In this document: positions 1 to 6,351 of the stretch, piece after piece
Position numbering within the stretch: position 1 is the first letter of the stretch
Layout of the letters: each line of letters begins with the position of its first letter
Origin: Pseudomonadota bacterium
GTDB lineage: Bacteria > Pseudomonadota > Gammaproteobacteria > Acidiferrobacterales > Acidiferrobacteraceae
Assembly (NCBI GenBank): GCA_021795255.1
Contig: JAJYPQ010000247.1
Span: 1 to 6,351 of the forward strand
Direction: 5' to 3'
Length of the DNA stretch: 6,351 nt
The notes under the pieces: generated by a model
Told to the model about the DNA's origin: nothing
Database searches by the model: none
Seen by the model: the letters and a program-made list of their open reading frames with translations, nothing else
Program-made: the position numbers and the translations under genes

Positions 1-1481
1 TCGGTGACGGCCCGTTGGATGTCATAGATGCTGATGTAATCCCCAAAAACGGCGCGGGTATTGGCGTCGGTCTTCTCGATGGGGGTGCCGGTGAAGCCAA
101 TGAAGGAGGCATGCGGCAGAGCGTCGCGCATATGGCGGGCGTAGCCGTCCAGAAAATCGTACTGACTACGGTGGGCCTCATCGGCGATGACGACGATATT
201 GTGCCGCTTGGAGAGCACTGCGTGACGGTCACCCTTCTCCTCGGGAAAGAACTTCTGGATGGTCGTGAAGACCACACCGCCGGCGACGACCTTCAGCTTC
301 TCGCGCAAATCCGCGCGATCGCTGGCTTGGACCGGCGGTTGGCGCAACAAATCGCGGCAACGGGCGAAGGTGGCGAAGAGCTGATCATCCAAATCATTGC
401 GGTCGGTGAGCACGACGATGGTGGGGTTCTCCATGGCCGGATGGAGGATGACGCGCCCGGCATAAAAGGCCATGGTAAGACTCTTGCCGGAACCCTGCGT
501 GTGCCACACCACGCCGACCCGCCGATCCCCCGGATCTCCGCCCGGATGGTCCGTCGTCCCATAGCGGCCCTGGGTCTCGGCCACCTGCGGCATGGGGATC
601 TGGGCGGCCCGTATCGTCTCTTCGATGGCGACGTTCACCGCGTGAAACTGATGATAGCCCGCCATCTTCTTGACGAGCCGCCCACCGCCCTCATCCTCGA
701 ACACGATAAAATAGCGCAAAAGATCGAGAAAGCGGCGTTTGGCAAAGACCCCCTCCAGCACCACCTGTAACTCCGGTAACGCGGGGGGCGCATCTTCGTG
801 TCCGGTAATAGTGCGCCAGGGCTTGAACCATTCCTGGCCCGCACTGAGCGCACCGATACGGGCCTGGGCGCCATCCGAAATAATAAGCACCACATTGGTC
901 CCAAAAAGGACAGGGATCTGCGCCTGATAGGTCTGCAATTGCTGCCAGGCGCTTTTGAGGGTGGCGTTTTCATCCGCTGGGTTCTTGAGCTCAATCACGG
1001 CCAGCGGCAGGCCGTTCACGAACACCACTACGTCCGGGCGACGAGTGTGTTGTCCTTCGGATATCGTAAATTGATTGACGGCGAGCCAATCGTTATTCTG
1101 CGGCGCCTCGAAATCGATTACCCGAGTCTGGGCACCTGCAATGGAGCCGTCCTTACGGCGGTACTCCACCGCCACACCCTCAACTAGCATACGGTGCAGG
1201 GCGCGATTGCGCTCCAAGAGGCTCGCTGCATCGGTGCGCGTCAGCTTGCGAAACGCCTCCTCGTGCGCCTCGGGCGGAAGATGGGGATTCAGGCGGGCCA
1301 GGGCCGCGCGCAGCCGGCCCTCGAGGACCACGTCCCGATAGTTCGGGTCGCTCCGCTCGGCCCCTGGGAGGCCGGCGGCGATATCGGGGCCGTGCAGAAC
1401 CGCGTAGCCAAGCGACTCCAGCCACCCGAGGGTGGCGTCTTCTACGACAGATTCCGCGAAGCCTATGTTTCCCCGAGCCAC
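1..1481 (-). CDS. hsdR: Type I restriction enzyme R subunit HsdR, N-terminal half (cut by the left window edge)
   Basis: This is the ATP-dependent translocase/endonuclease subunit of a type I R-M complex, which cuts unmethylated DNA after translocation. The frame is open from 1481 to the left edge and gives 493 residues, about half of a usual HsdR of roughly 1000. The N-terminal nuclease domain shows RRPD with D150, followed by E164-L-K166, the D...ExK pattern of a PD-(D/E)xK site. The SF2 motor follows: Walker A TQGSGKS at 328-334 (K333), [12 protein letters not shown] at 358-369, DEAH at 434-437 and GFTGTP at 462-467. The window ends soon after, at YDIQRAVT. The start is GTG at 1481. An in-frame TAA sits directly upstream (1482-1484), so nothing earlier is possible, and GGAGG lies 9 nt upstream. 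The protein begins [20 protein letters not shown], a normal HsdR opening. It follows gajB by 5 nt. Its G+C looks higher than that of the genes before it. The C-terminal motor lobe and HsdM-binding region lie outside the window. Confidence 0.96.
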   Translation of the reverse strand, partial: MARGNIGFAESVVEDATLGWLESLGYAVLHGPDIAAGLPGAERSDPNYRDVVLEGRLRAALARLNPHLPPEAHEEAFRKLTRTDAASLLERNRALHRMLVEGVAVEYRRKDGSIAGAQTRVIDFEAPQNNDWLAVNQFTISEGQHTRRPDVVVFVNGLPLAVIELKNPADENATLKSAWQQLQTYQAQIPVLFGTNVVLIISDGAQARIGALSAGQEWFKPWRTITGHEDAPPALPELQVVLEGVFAKRRFLDLLRYFIVFEDEGGGRLVKKMAGYHQFHAVNVAIEETIRAAQIPMPQVAETQGRYGTTDHPGGDPGDRRVGVVWHTQGSGKSLTMAFYAGRVILHPAMENPTIVVLTDRNDLDDQLFATFARCRDLLRQPPVQASDRADLREKLKVVAGGVVFTTIQKFFPEEKGDRHAVLSKRHNIVVIADEAHRSQYDFLDGYARHMRDALPHASFIGFTGTPIEKTDANTRAVFGDYISIYDIQRAVT

Positions 1482-1486
1482 TTATG

Positions 1487-2923
1487 TCATCCTCCGGGAT
1501 TAAGTATCGGAGACCGCGAGCACACCGTAAGGGAATGTGAACCACGCGTCATTGCGACATAAAGGTTGCGAGCGTCCAGCGCATCTGCATCAAGTATCAC
1601 AGATACCTCCCCTTCAAGACCTTTTAGGAGCAAGGTGCTTCCAACAGCACGTCGTGGCAGTCGCCTTCCAACTAGACGATTCTGCTCACGCATTCGAATG
1701 ACCGCTTCATGGAATGACGGTCCGCCAGATCCCACGCACATACGAAGCGCCTTGACGCATGACCTCATAACTGTTGGCCTATGAGTCCGAACTCCACCCT
1801 CCTTATTGATTTCAACGAGCAGGTTTGCGGCGGCGCGATACGACGGTTCACGGACAAAGGCGAGCGCCGCGTTCTCAACCTCGGATGGCGGCTTGCGCGC
1901 ACGGCCCTGCATCAGCGATCCAACCCGACGAACCAGATCGTTTGCCCCCACATTTGTCATTACCCTTTGGGCAAAATCAGCCAGATTCTCCAGATGCCCC
2001 AACGCATTGGGCGCTGCAAGATCGAAGGTTTGCGCGAAAGAGACCAAGTCTCTCAAGTCAACGGCTTCGACCGTAGTGGCACCAGGGGTTTGGCTGGCAA
2101 ACTGTCGCTGACTTTCGGGGTTAGTACTATTGCCGATAATCAATACGCAGCCATTGTCGATCGGTGAACGTGCGCGGGCTGCCGCAAGACGACGTTCGTG
2201 GTCCTCCGACCCATCGAGTTCAACCCAATTCACAACGGCAGGTGCCGTGCGAAGATCAATCGGCTCATTCCGTAACAATTTTTCCCGCACATCGAGCAGC
2301 CACTGACCGAGCAGCTCTGAATCGGCATTGATCCATCGCCACGGCGTGGCCAGTTCAGCAGCCAGCGGAAAGGCAGCACAGACCTCTTCCACCCATTTCG
2401 CTAACCTGTCGCCTCCGAAACCAAAAATTGCCTGCATCGGATCGCCAAGCACACACGTCGGTAAAGTCTGAGCAGCGCTAACAACTATGGCATGTTGCCG
2501 CACTGAGCAATCTTGATACTCGTCCACAATGAGCCGAGAGTAACTGGCAGCCAAGATATCATTTACATGTCCCGCCTTAATCAAGTTGACCGCGGCAACT
2601 CGAATATTGGGATAGTCCATGCTGGGGTTCGCCAAATCTAGGAGTTTTGGGGCATGGCCACTACGCGCAGGAAATGTAGAAATCAGACGCATAGCCCAAC
2701 CATCGATTGTTGTGAGGCGGTAGGACTGTGGAGAAACGCCAGCGCGATCTAGTCTTTCGCGTAGTGCAGCAACTCCTGCATTGGTGTGCGTGAGAACAAG
2801 GATCGGCTTCGTATCGCCGTGATGGGTCAGCGCCTCCGCGATTAAATGAGTCTTGCCACAACCGGCGGGCGCAGTGACGGTCCCCCGATGGATTGCTAGC
2901 AGACTGATCTCATTCGCCGGCAT
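1487..2923 (-). CDS. gajB: Gabija protein GajB: UvrD-like superfamily 1 helicase
   Basis: This is a compact 478-residue SF1A helicase, the GajB partner of GajA in Gabija anti-phage defence. In the known system GajB binds the GajA tetramer and is thought to sense or process DNA ends. Motifs seen (numbered from the ATG at 2923): Walker A APAGCGKT at 18-25 (K24), motif Ia LTHTNAG at 44-50, TIDGWA at 72-77, motif II LIVDEYQDCS at 131-140 with the DExQD signature, motif III VLGDPMQAIFGF at 158-169, motif V-like TLLLKGLEGE at 430-439, and motif VI YVAMTRG at 455-461 (R460). It is much shorter than UvrD/PcrA and close to the 494 residues of the Bacillus cereus GajB. The frame also has a TTG at 2950 that would add 9 residues. 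I prefer ATG 2923, whose Shine-Dalgarno is weak (GGGCTGG), so initiation probably relies on the 14-nt overlap with gajA. Without GajA next to it, the call would be only 'UvrD-like helicase'. Confidence 0.9.
   Translation of the reverse strand: MPANEISLLAIHRGTVTAPAGCGKTHLIAEALTHHGDTKPILVLTHTNAGVAALRERLDRAGVSPQSYRLTTIDGWAMRLISTFPARSGHAPKLLDLANPSMDYPNIRVAAVNLIKAGHVNDILAASYSRLIVDEYQDCSVRQHAIVVSAAQTLPTCVLGDPMQAIFGFGGDRLAKWVEEVCAAFPLAAELATPWRWINADSELLGQWLLDVREKLLRNEPIDLRTAPAVVNWVELDGSEDHERRLAAARARSPIDNGCVLIIGNSTNPESQRQFASQTPGATTVEAVDLRDLVSFAQTFDLAAPNALGHLENLADFAQRVMTNVGANDLVRRVGSLMQGRARKPPSEVENAALAFVREPSYRAAANLLVEINKEGGVRTHRPTVMRSCVKALRMCVGSGGPSFHEAVIRMREQNRLVGRRLPRRAVGSTLLLKGLEGEVSVILDADALDARNLYVAMTRGSHSLTVCSRSPILNPGG
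1491..1495 (-). promoter_or_regulatory. Shine-Dalgarno sequence for hsdR inside the end of gajB
   Basis: The minus strand reads GGAGG, then 9 nt, then GTG (1481). The GGAGG is made by the last two glycine codons of gajB (GGA GGA TGA), so hsdR ribosome loading occurs within the gajB terminus. An ATG at 1490 directly abuts the GGAGG but reads only ATG ACA TAA. It is too close to the GGAGG to be favoured, and its TAA is also the in-frame stop just before the hsdR GTG. This supports the GTG start and coupling of hsdR to gajB translation. Confidence 0.7.
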
Positions 2924-4643
2924 TACCAGCCCACGCGAAGATATCGTCAATCAGTGCTCTAAATCCAGCCTCCGCATTTGCCAAGTCGGGGCCCACTATC
3001 TCGCGGGCCACGTCCTCCATCCAAGTGACTGACTTGAACCATCCAGCCTTCTTTGTTCGCGCGGCTTTGCCAAGGATCTCGCGACTTTCCTGTGTGATAC
3101 CATCGATCACCACCTCCGCTTGGATAGCACTAAGATCCTTCGCGTTCTGGGAGACAGACTTTATATGCTCGTTGACTAACTCTTCCCCATGCAGAGTAAT
3201 CGCGCGCTCAATAAGCATATTCACGGCGCCCTCGCTCATGCTGAAGAACAGTTCATCTTCCAGTGCCCGCCCTTCGCGCCACGCGACTACCTTGCCCCCT
3301 TCCCCAACGAAACGAGCTTCCATATCGGCAGTTGGTTTCTTATCGTCGTCCCGCACCACGGCAGATCGATACCCCAATGCCTGAAATACCGAGGCACGTT
3401 TTAACGGCCTATCAGGATGGCCGCCGCCACAATCTGCGAGGGCCGCGCCTTGTGCGGTTACGGAGTCGTGGCCGTTTGCTGATCGATACTGATCGAGACC
3501 GCGAATGAGGCCGATCTCACTTGCGCCCTCGCACACAATGATCGCAGAGGCAAGAAAAGCGTCGGGATATAGACGGATCGTACTTTGAATCTCGTCCGCA
3601 GTTCCGACTACGATCACGTCGTGTTTTTCGGTTGCAGACCGTGTGACGAGCAGTTGGTCTCCCGACAACTCTCTTAGCGCCACAGGCGAGTGCGTCGTCA
3701 TGAACACCTGAAGGGGCGGCGTCTTTTCCTTACACCCCAGAGAGCCGAGAAGCCGGATGATGCGGTGCGGCTCCAACCCATATTCTAGTTCGTCAATCAG
3801 AATGATTGTGGACTGCGCTGCGGCCTTACGTTGAAGACCTGCGATAAGCAGCCGAGTCGAGCCCGTACCTAAACCCCTCAGCGGTATCCCATCCTCGTCG
3901 TGCAGCGATATGACGCCTCCACTGAACGACACAGAGTGTGCATCTAGCATTGCCTTGATGTTCTCGCCGATCGGGATCCCAAGCTCCTTCGCTGTAGACG
4001 CAACGATATTGAGTGTCTCACCGAGTTGTCCTTGTGCTTCGGATCCAAATGTAGCTCGTGCACCTCGTGCCGCCTTTGCCAGAGCCGTCGAAGCGTCCGC
4101 GCGCTCCTCAGACACGCGGTTCAAAACGGAACCGCGTCGCCAGCCTAGATGGTAGTCGGCCATTGCACCAATTCTGGTTGGCGCGAGGCGAACGCGGTCG
4201 CCCCAAACGAGATTCCGCGCCAGCCCCTGGGCTTCAGCACGTTCGGAGACCAATGACCATATGGGTTCTAGGTCGCTTCCAACTGTGAGCCTGATCGTCA
4301 GCACCGTTTCTGCGTCGCTCTCCGGCTCATCTACTATCTGTCCGGATTGCGCATAAAATCCCCTGACAAACATTCCATAGGCCTCCATGTTCATTAGCCT
4401 ATCATCGAGCTCTCCGAGAGTTACCGAGATTCTGATTGGAGTCTCTACGTCAAGCAAATGGAAATCGGCGTCAGTCATTTGACAATTGCGGCGCGCGCCC
4501 ACGCAGAGGTCAATAGCGTCGAGTATCGAAGACTTCCCGCTGTCCCCGGGACCAATAAGGCAGTTGATACCGTTTTTCGGGCACCACTCCAGCTGCTGAA
4601 TACCCCGAAAATGCTTGATCTCGACTTTTCGGATTCTCGCCAT
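2910..4643 (-). CDS. gajA: Gabija protein GajA: OLD-family ATPase/TOPRIM endonuclease
   Basis: At 577 residues this is almost the same length as the characterised Bacillus cereus GajA (578). GajA is a sequence-preferring DNA-nicking enzyme whose ATPase domain senses nucleotides, so that NTP depletion during phage infection releases its activity. The N-terminal ABC-type ATPase has Walker A GPGDSGKSS at 31-39 (K37), a signature-like LRGLGTGSTRL at 255-265, Walker B IILIDELEYGLEP at 280-292 (D284, E285), and an H-loop at TTHSP with H318. The C-terminal TOPRIM region has VCEGASE with E372 and E376, a glycine-rich turn at 406-408, RDDD at 431-434, ALEDE at 460-464, and a terminal KKAGWFK with K537. 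These sit close to the positions of the known active-site residues (H320, E379, K541 by my recollection). The ATG at 4643 shares a base with the hsdS stop (TAATG), with TGAGGG 7 nt upstream. Other OLD-type nucleases are possible, but the adjacent UvrD-like gene makes Gabija the best reading. Confidence 0.92.
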   Translation of the reverse strand: MARIRKVEIKHFRGIQQLEWCPKNGINCLIGPGDSGKSSILDAIDLCVGARRNCQMTDADFHLLDVETPIRISVTLGELDDRLMNMEAYGMFVRGFYAQSGQIVDEPESDAETVLTIRLTVGSDLEPIWSLVSERAEAQGLARNLVWGDRVRLAPTRIGAMADYHLGWRRGSVLNRVSEERADASTALAKAARGARATFGSEAQGQLGETLNIVASTAKELGIPIGENIKAMLDAHSVSFSGGVISLHDEDGIPLRGLGTGSTRLLIAGLQRKAAAQSTIILIDELEYGLEPHRIIRLLGSLGCKEKTPPLQVFMTTHSPVALRELSGDQLLVTRSATEKHDVIVVGTADEIQSTIRLYPDAFLASAIIVCEGASEIGLIRGLDQYRSANGHDSVTAQGAALADCGGGHPDRPLKRASVFQALGYRSAVVRDDDKKPTADMEARFVGEGGKVVAWREGRALEDELFFSMSEGAVNMLIERAITLHGEELVNEHIKSVSQNAKDLSAIQAEVVIDGITQESREILGKAARTKKAGWFKSVTWMEDVAREIVGPDLANAEAGFRALIDDIFAWAGNAGE

Positions 4644-5941
4644 TATGTGACCCTCACTCGCAGATCACCTGATATGAGCTTGGGTAGTAGAGCATCACGC
4701 TGTGTAGCGAGGGACCGACATTGGTGCGCCGCGGCGCTGGCGCGCGCGAACAGCAGGTTGACAATTGAACCAAATCGCTCGGCCAGATGTTCTGGAGGAA
4801 CGGCCAACAAGTAATGCCACAGTGATTCGACGGGTACGCGTTGGCGTCCACTAGAACCTGTCATGCTTTGGACCGCGAACTCCCGAAATTCATTGCTCCG
4901 TGCGATGCAGTAGGCGAACCCCTCGGGTATTGGTGACCTCGGGCGCAATACGATGTATTCAGTTGAACCCCAGCCAACCTGCCCCTCCTTCAGGAAATCG
5001 ACGAATGCGGTCTTGCCGTTCTCAAGGCACGGGGTGATGCGCGCAACGAGGGTGTCGCCATTGATGAATCGCATACCCGAACCAAAAACCCGCTCAACGA
5101 CATCATCAGGTGTATGACCTCGAGTCGGCATGTTTGCCATATCGAGATATGGTGCAGCAGTTCCCTTTCTTAGCGACCGCGCAGGGTTAACCTCAATAGC
5201 CTCGGGAAGCGGCATGACTGTCCACCCCCTCGGAATCTCCCCCAGTTCCGAGTCCTCGAAAGAGTCCGGAAACAGATCCGCGATGTGCTTGGGCAGTCCG
5301 GTATCTCTGCCCTCAGCCTTGGCCCGCACCGGATCAAAATCTACGAACCAACTCTGAAAGAGCGCCCGCGCCATGGCCTCCAACGTCTCGCTCATCCGCC
5401 GGTTCAGTTCGATTTTGTCGTCTAGCGTCCCAAGGATGTGGGCGATGGCGCGTTGTTCTGGGAGCGGCGGCAATGAGAGATGGATGCTCTTCAGAGAAGT
5501 CGTCGGACGGCTAATCGCAGGTACGCCTGTTTGTGAAGTGTTCATCAGGAGTGCATGCTGACCGGCAGGAGACCGGAAGAAGTAGTAGATGAACCGAGGA
5601 TCTGCAGACTTTGGGTCACACCTCAGCATCATCTGACTTTGTGACACCACATAACGCTTGAATGGCTCTGCAGGAACGAGCCCAACTTGACCAAGCGTTC
5701 CGCGATGCGTAAAAACGAGGTCGTCCGGGAGGACATTGGCGTTCGCGAGTTGATCCGCCTTGTCCTCCGTCAGGAATACGAAGTCGAAACCGTTGAAGCG
5801 GCCTAATGTGAGGTTGCATCCTCGGATCACAGGTACTCCAGAAGAGACGAAGTTATCTGTCTTGATGTCAGATCCGAAAGGCCCCATCGCGATTTTAGAT
5901 GCGATCTCTTCTATGCTGACATTCCTCCAGTCACGGCCCAT
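4643..5941 (-). CDS. hsdS: Type I R-M specificity subunit HsdS
   Basis: This is the DNA-recognition subunit of a type I R-M enzyme. It has 432 residues, the usual HsdS size, with two target recognition domains (TRDs) separated and followed by helical conserved regions. TRD1 spans about 1-155 and includes MGPFGSDIKTDNF (19-31), GVPVIRGCNL (35-44) and QTGVPAISR (137-145). The central conserved helix starts at LPPLPEQRAIAHILGTLDDK (157-176) and runs through NRRMSETLEAMARALFQSWF to FDPVRAKAEGR (to about 212). TRD2 begins near ELGEIPRGW (232-240). The C-terminal conserved region ends with TQRDALLPKLISGDLRV (413-429). Both TRDs look intact, giving a split target site that cannot be read from sequence. 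I chose ATG 5941 because AAGGAG lies 7 nt upstream. An in-frame TTG at 5947 would sit only 1 nt from that site. The gene overlaps the hsdM-like relic by 11 nt and gajA by 1 nt. Confidence 0.95.
   Translation of the reverse strand: MGRDWRNVSIEEIASKIAMGPFGSDIKTDNFVSSGVPVIRGCNLTLGRFNGFDFVFLTEDKADQLANANVLPDDLVFTHRGTLGQVGLVPAEPFKRYVVSQSQMMLRCDPKSADPRFIYYFFRSPAGQHALLMNTSQTGVPAISRPTTSLKSIHLSLPPLPEQRAIAHILGTLDDKIELNRRMSETLEAMARALFQSWFVDFDPVRAKAEGRDTGLPKHIADLFPDSFEDSELGEIPRGWTVMPLPEAIEVNPARSLRKGTAAPYLDMANMPTRGHTPDDVVERVFGSGMRFINGDTLVARITPCLENGKTAFVDFLKEGQVGWGSTEYIVLRPRSPIPEGFAYCIARSNEFREFAVQSMTGSSGRQRVPVESLWHYLLAVPPEHLAERFGSIVNLLFARASAAAHQCRSLATQRDALLPKLISGDLRVRVT
4651..4656 (-). promoter_or_regulatory. 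Shine-Dalgarno sequence for gajA inside the hsdS 3' end
   Basis: The minus strand reads TGAGGG, 7 nt, then ATG (4643). The site lies within the last codons of hsdS (for R-V-T-stop), and the hsdS TAA and gajA ATG overlap as TAATG. This arrangement favours termination-reinitiation and ties GajA output to HsdS translation. Confidence 0.6.
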
Positions 5942-6020
5942 ATCCAAGCTCCTTGAGATTGGCGGCGATAGCAGCGTCCAGCTTCAAGGCCCCGGCCCGC
6001 TCGGGCAGTTCCGCTGTAAA
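5931..6020 (-). pseudogene. Relic resembling the C-terminal tail of HsdM methyltransferase
   Basis: Between the ORF6N stop and hsdS, the frame ending in TGA at 5933-5931 encodes FTAELPERAGALKLDAAI, then AANLKELGYGP. The ending LDAAIAANLKELGYG resembles the last residues of many type I HsdM subunits as I remember them. The stop overlaps the hsdS ATG by 11 nt, the usual hsdM-hsdS junction style. The frame has no ATG, GTG or well-placed TTG start before this segment, and it closes at a stop at 6092-6090 within the ORF6N gene. It is therefore a 3' remnant and not a gene. A separate ATG at 6034 overlaps the ORF6N stop (ATGA) but runs in another frame and soon ends. The match rests on memory of family tails over about 30 residues, so it is tentative. 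It could instead be a frameshifted small ORF. Confidence 0.4.
5949..5954 (-). promoter_or_regulatory. Shine-Dalgarno sequence for hsdS
   Basis: The minus strand reads AAGGAG, 7 nt, then ATG (5941). It decides the hsdS start in favour of ATG 5941 over TTG 5947. The AAGGAG is made by the lysine and glutamate codons of the hsdM-like tail (NLKELG), so the hsdS initiation signal is embedded in the preceding frame. Confidence 0.7.
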
Positions 6021-6030
6021 CGGCCGCCGG

Positions 6031-6351
6031 TCATTTCTCCTCCCATGGCGCGAATCCGATGGGCCGCTTCTTCTTGGGCTCAGGCGGGGTCATCAGTTCG
6101 CGGATGGCATCAAAGACGACCTGGAACTGGGTGTCGTATTTCTTCTCCAGGGCGGCGAGCTTGCGGGCCAGTTGCGCATTCGCGGCGAGCATCTGGCGCA
6201 GACGCACGAAGGTGCGCACAACAAAAACGCTCATCTCGACTGCCCGCGGCGTATTGAGCACCGAGGCGGCCATGATGGCGCCATGCTCGGTAAAGGCGTT
6301 GGGCAGTGCCGGGGAAAACTTCAGGCGCTGGAGGTGGTCGCAATTTGCGAC
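6031..6351 (-). CDS. ORF6N/KilA-N-type DNA-binding protein, C-terminal part (cut by the right window edge)
   Basis: The frame is open from the right edge to the TGA at 6033-6031 and gives 106 residues. The fragment carries the motif LPNAFTEHGAIMAASVLN at 16-33, then RAVEMSVFVVRTFVRLRQML (36-55). This is typical of the ORF6N-domain family found in phage regulators and often beside restriction genes. A charged helical, probably coiled-coil stretch follows (about 52-87, AANAQLARKLAALEKKYD...), then a basic tail PPEPKKKRPIGF at 89-100. The internal ATG at 6273 falls inside the conserved TEHGAIMAAS block, so it is not the true start. The N-terminal DNA-binding part must lie beyond the edge. The family is usually given only as 'DNA-binding'. 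A regulatory or accessory role in this R-M locus is inference from its position before hsdS. Confidence 0.85.
   Translation of the reverse strand, partial: VANCDHLQRLKFSPALPNAFTEHGAIMAASVLNTPRAVEMSVFVVRTFVRLRQMLAANAQLARKLAALEKKYDTQFQVVFDAIRELMTPPEPKKKRPIGFAPWEEK

Noticed and set aside
15..770. Plus-strand open frame of 251 codons opposite hsdR
   Set aside because: It is antisense to HsdR, whose nuclease-to-helicase motifs run unbroken on the minus strand. The plus frame has low-complexity GC-driven composition, no recognisable domain and no Shine-Dalgarno. It is a shadow of GC-rich codon use.
1180..1545. Minus-strand frame of 121 codons crossing the gajB-hsdR boundary
   Set aside because: It is rich in Arg, Pro and Gly as expected of an out-of-frame read, and the HsdR and GajB frames account for this DNA.
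798..1562. Further plus-strand frames of about 120-130 codons opposite hsdR and its junction with gajB
   Set aside because: They are antisense to strongly supported coding sequence, overlap each other in different frames and carry no known motif.
1781..2167. Plus-strand frame of 128 codons opposite gajB
   Set aside because: It is antisense to an intact helicase gene, with no domain recognised and no separate promoter seen.
2924..2950. TTG at 2950 as an upstream start for gajB
   Set aside because: It would add nine residues before the ATG at 2923 with no clear Shine-Dalgarno. The ATG places Walker A at residues 18-25, a normal position.
6019..6036. Possible tiny gene starting at the ATGA overlap with the ORF6N stop
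   Set aside because: The ATG frame gives only a short Gly/Pro/Arg-rich peptide and is not the frame of the HsdM-like tail. It was kept only as context for the relic.
6110..6343. Minus-strand frame of 77 codons overlapping the ORF6N gene
   Set aside because: The conserved TEHGAIMAASVLN block lies in the other frame, so this is a shadow.
1..6351. CRISPR array, tRNA/rRNA gene, insertion sequence ends, or intrinsic terminators
   Set aside because: Reading by eye on both strands found no regularly spaced repeats, no cloverleaf-like segments, no transposase frame and no GC hairpin followed by a T run. Weak or long-range repeats could be missed without computation.

Overview
The window is a compact, one-direction gene block, all on the minus strand, from a high-GC bacterium. 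The protein families and GC-rich codon use suggest a proteobacterium, but nothing here fixes the species. Read 5'->3' on the minus strand (window right to left), the order is: the C-terminal part of an ORF6N/KilA-N-type protein (6351-6031, cut by the window edge); a short relic resembling the C-terminus of an HsdM methyltransferase (about 6020-5931); hsdS, the specificity subunit of a type I restriction-modification (R-M) system (5941-4643); an OLD-family ATPase/TOPRIM nuclease matching GajA (4643-2910); a small UvrD-like superfamily 1 helicase matching GajB (2923-1487); and the first 493 codons of hsdR, the type I restriction/translocase subunit (1481 to the left edge).

The central observation is a complete Gabija anti-phage pair (gajA+gajB) placed between hsdS and hsdR of a type I R-M operon. 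The junctions are very tight: the hsdM-like relic overlaps hsdS by 11 nt, hsdS and gajA share one base (TAATG), gajA and gajB overlap by 14 nt, and only 5 nt separate gajB from hsdR. The Shine-Dalgarno sequences of hsdS, gajA and hsdR all lie inside the preceding reading frame. This argues for one co-transcribed, translationally coupled unit rather than chance neighbours.

How the parts would work together: HsdS gives sequence specificity to the HsdM2-HsdS methylase and to the HsdR-containing nuclease. GajA (DNA nicking, sensitive to nucleotide levels) and GajB (helicase) form a second, mechanistically separate layer of defence. No intact hsdM is visible. It would have to lie beyond the right edge, upstream of the ORF6N gene, or be supplied elsewhere. 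The middle of the block is visibly less GC-rich than the hsdR end (31/60 and 28/60 G+C in samples at 1561-1620 and 2461-2520, against 43/60 at 541-600), which fits a mosaic origin.

Gabija and type I R-M are both known systems. What may be new is the nested architecture together with the hsdM-tail relic and the ORF6N gene. No tRNA, rRNA, CRISPR array, insertion sequence or clear terminator was seen, and no stretch over 300 bases lacks a gene.
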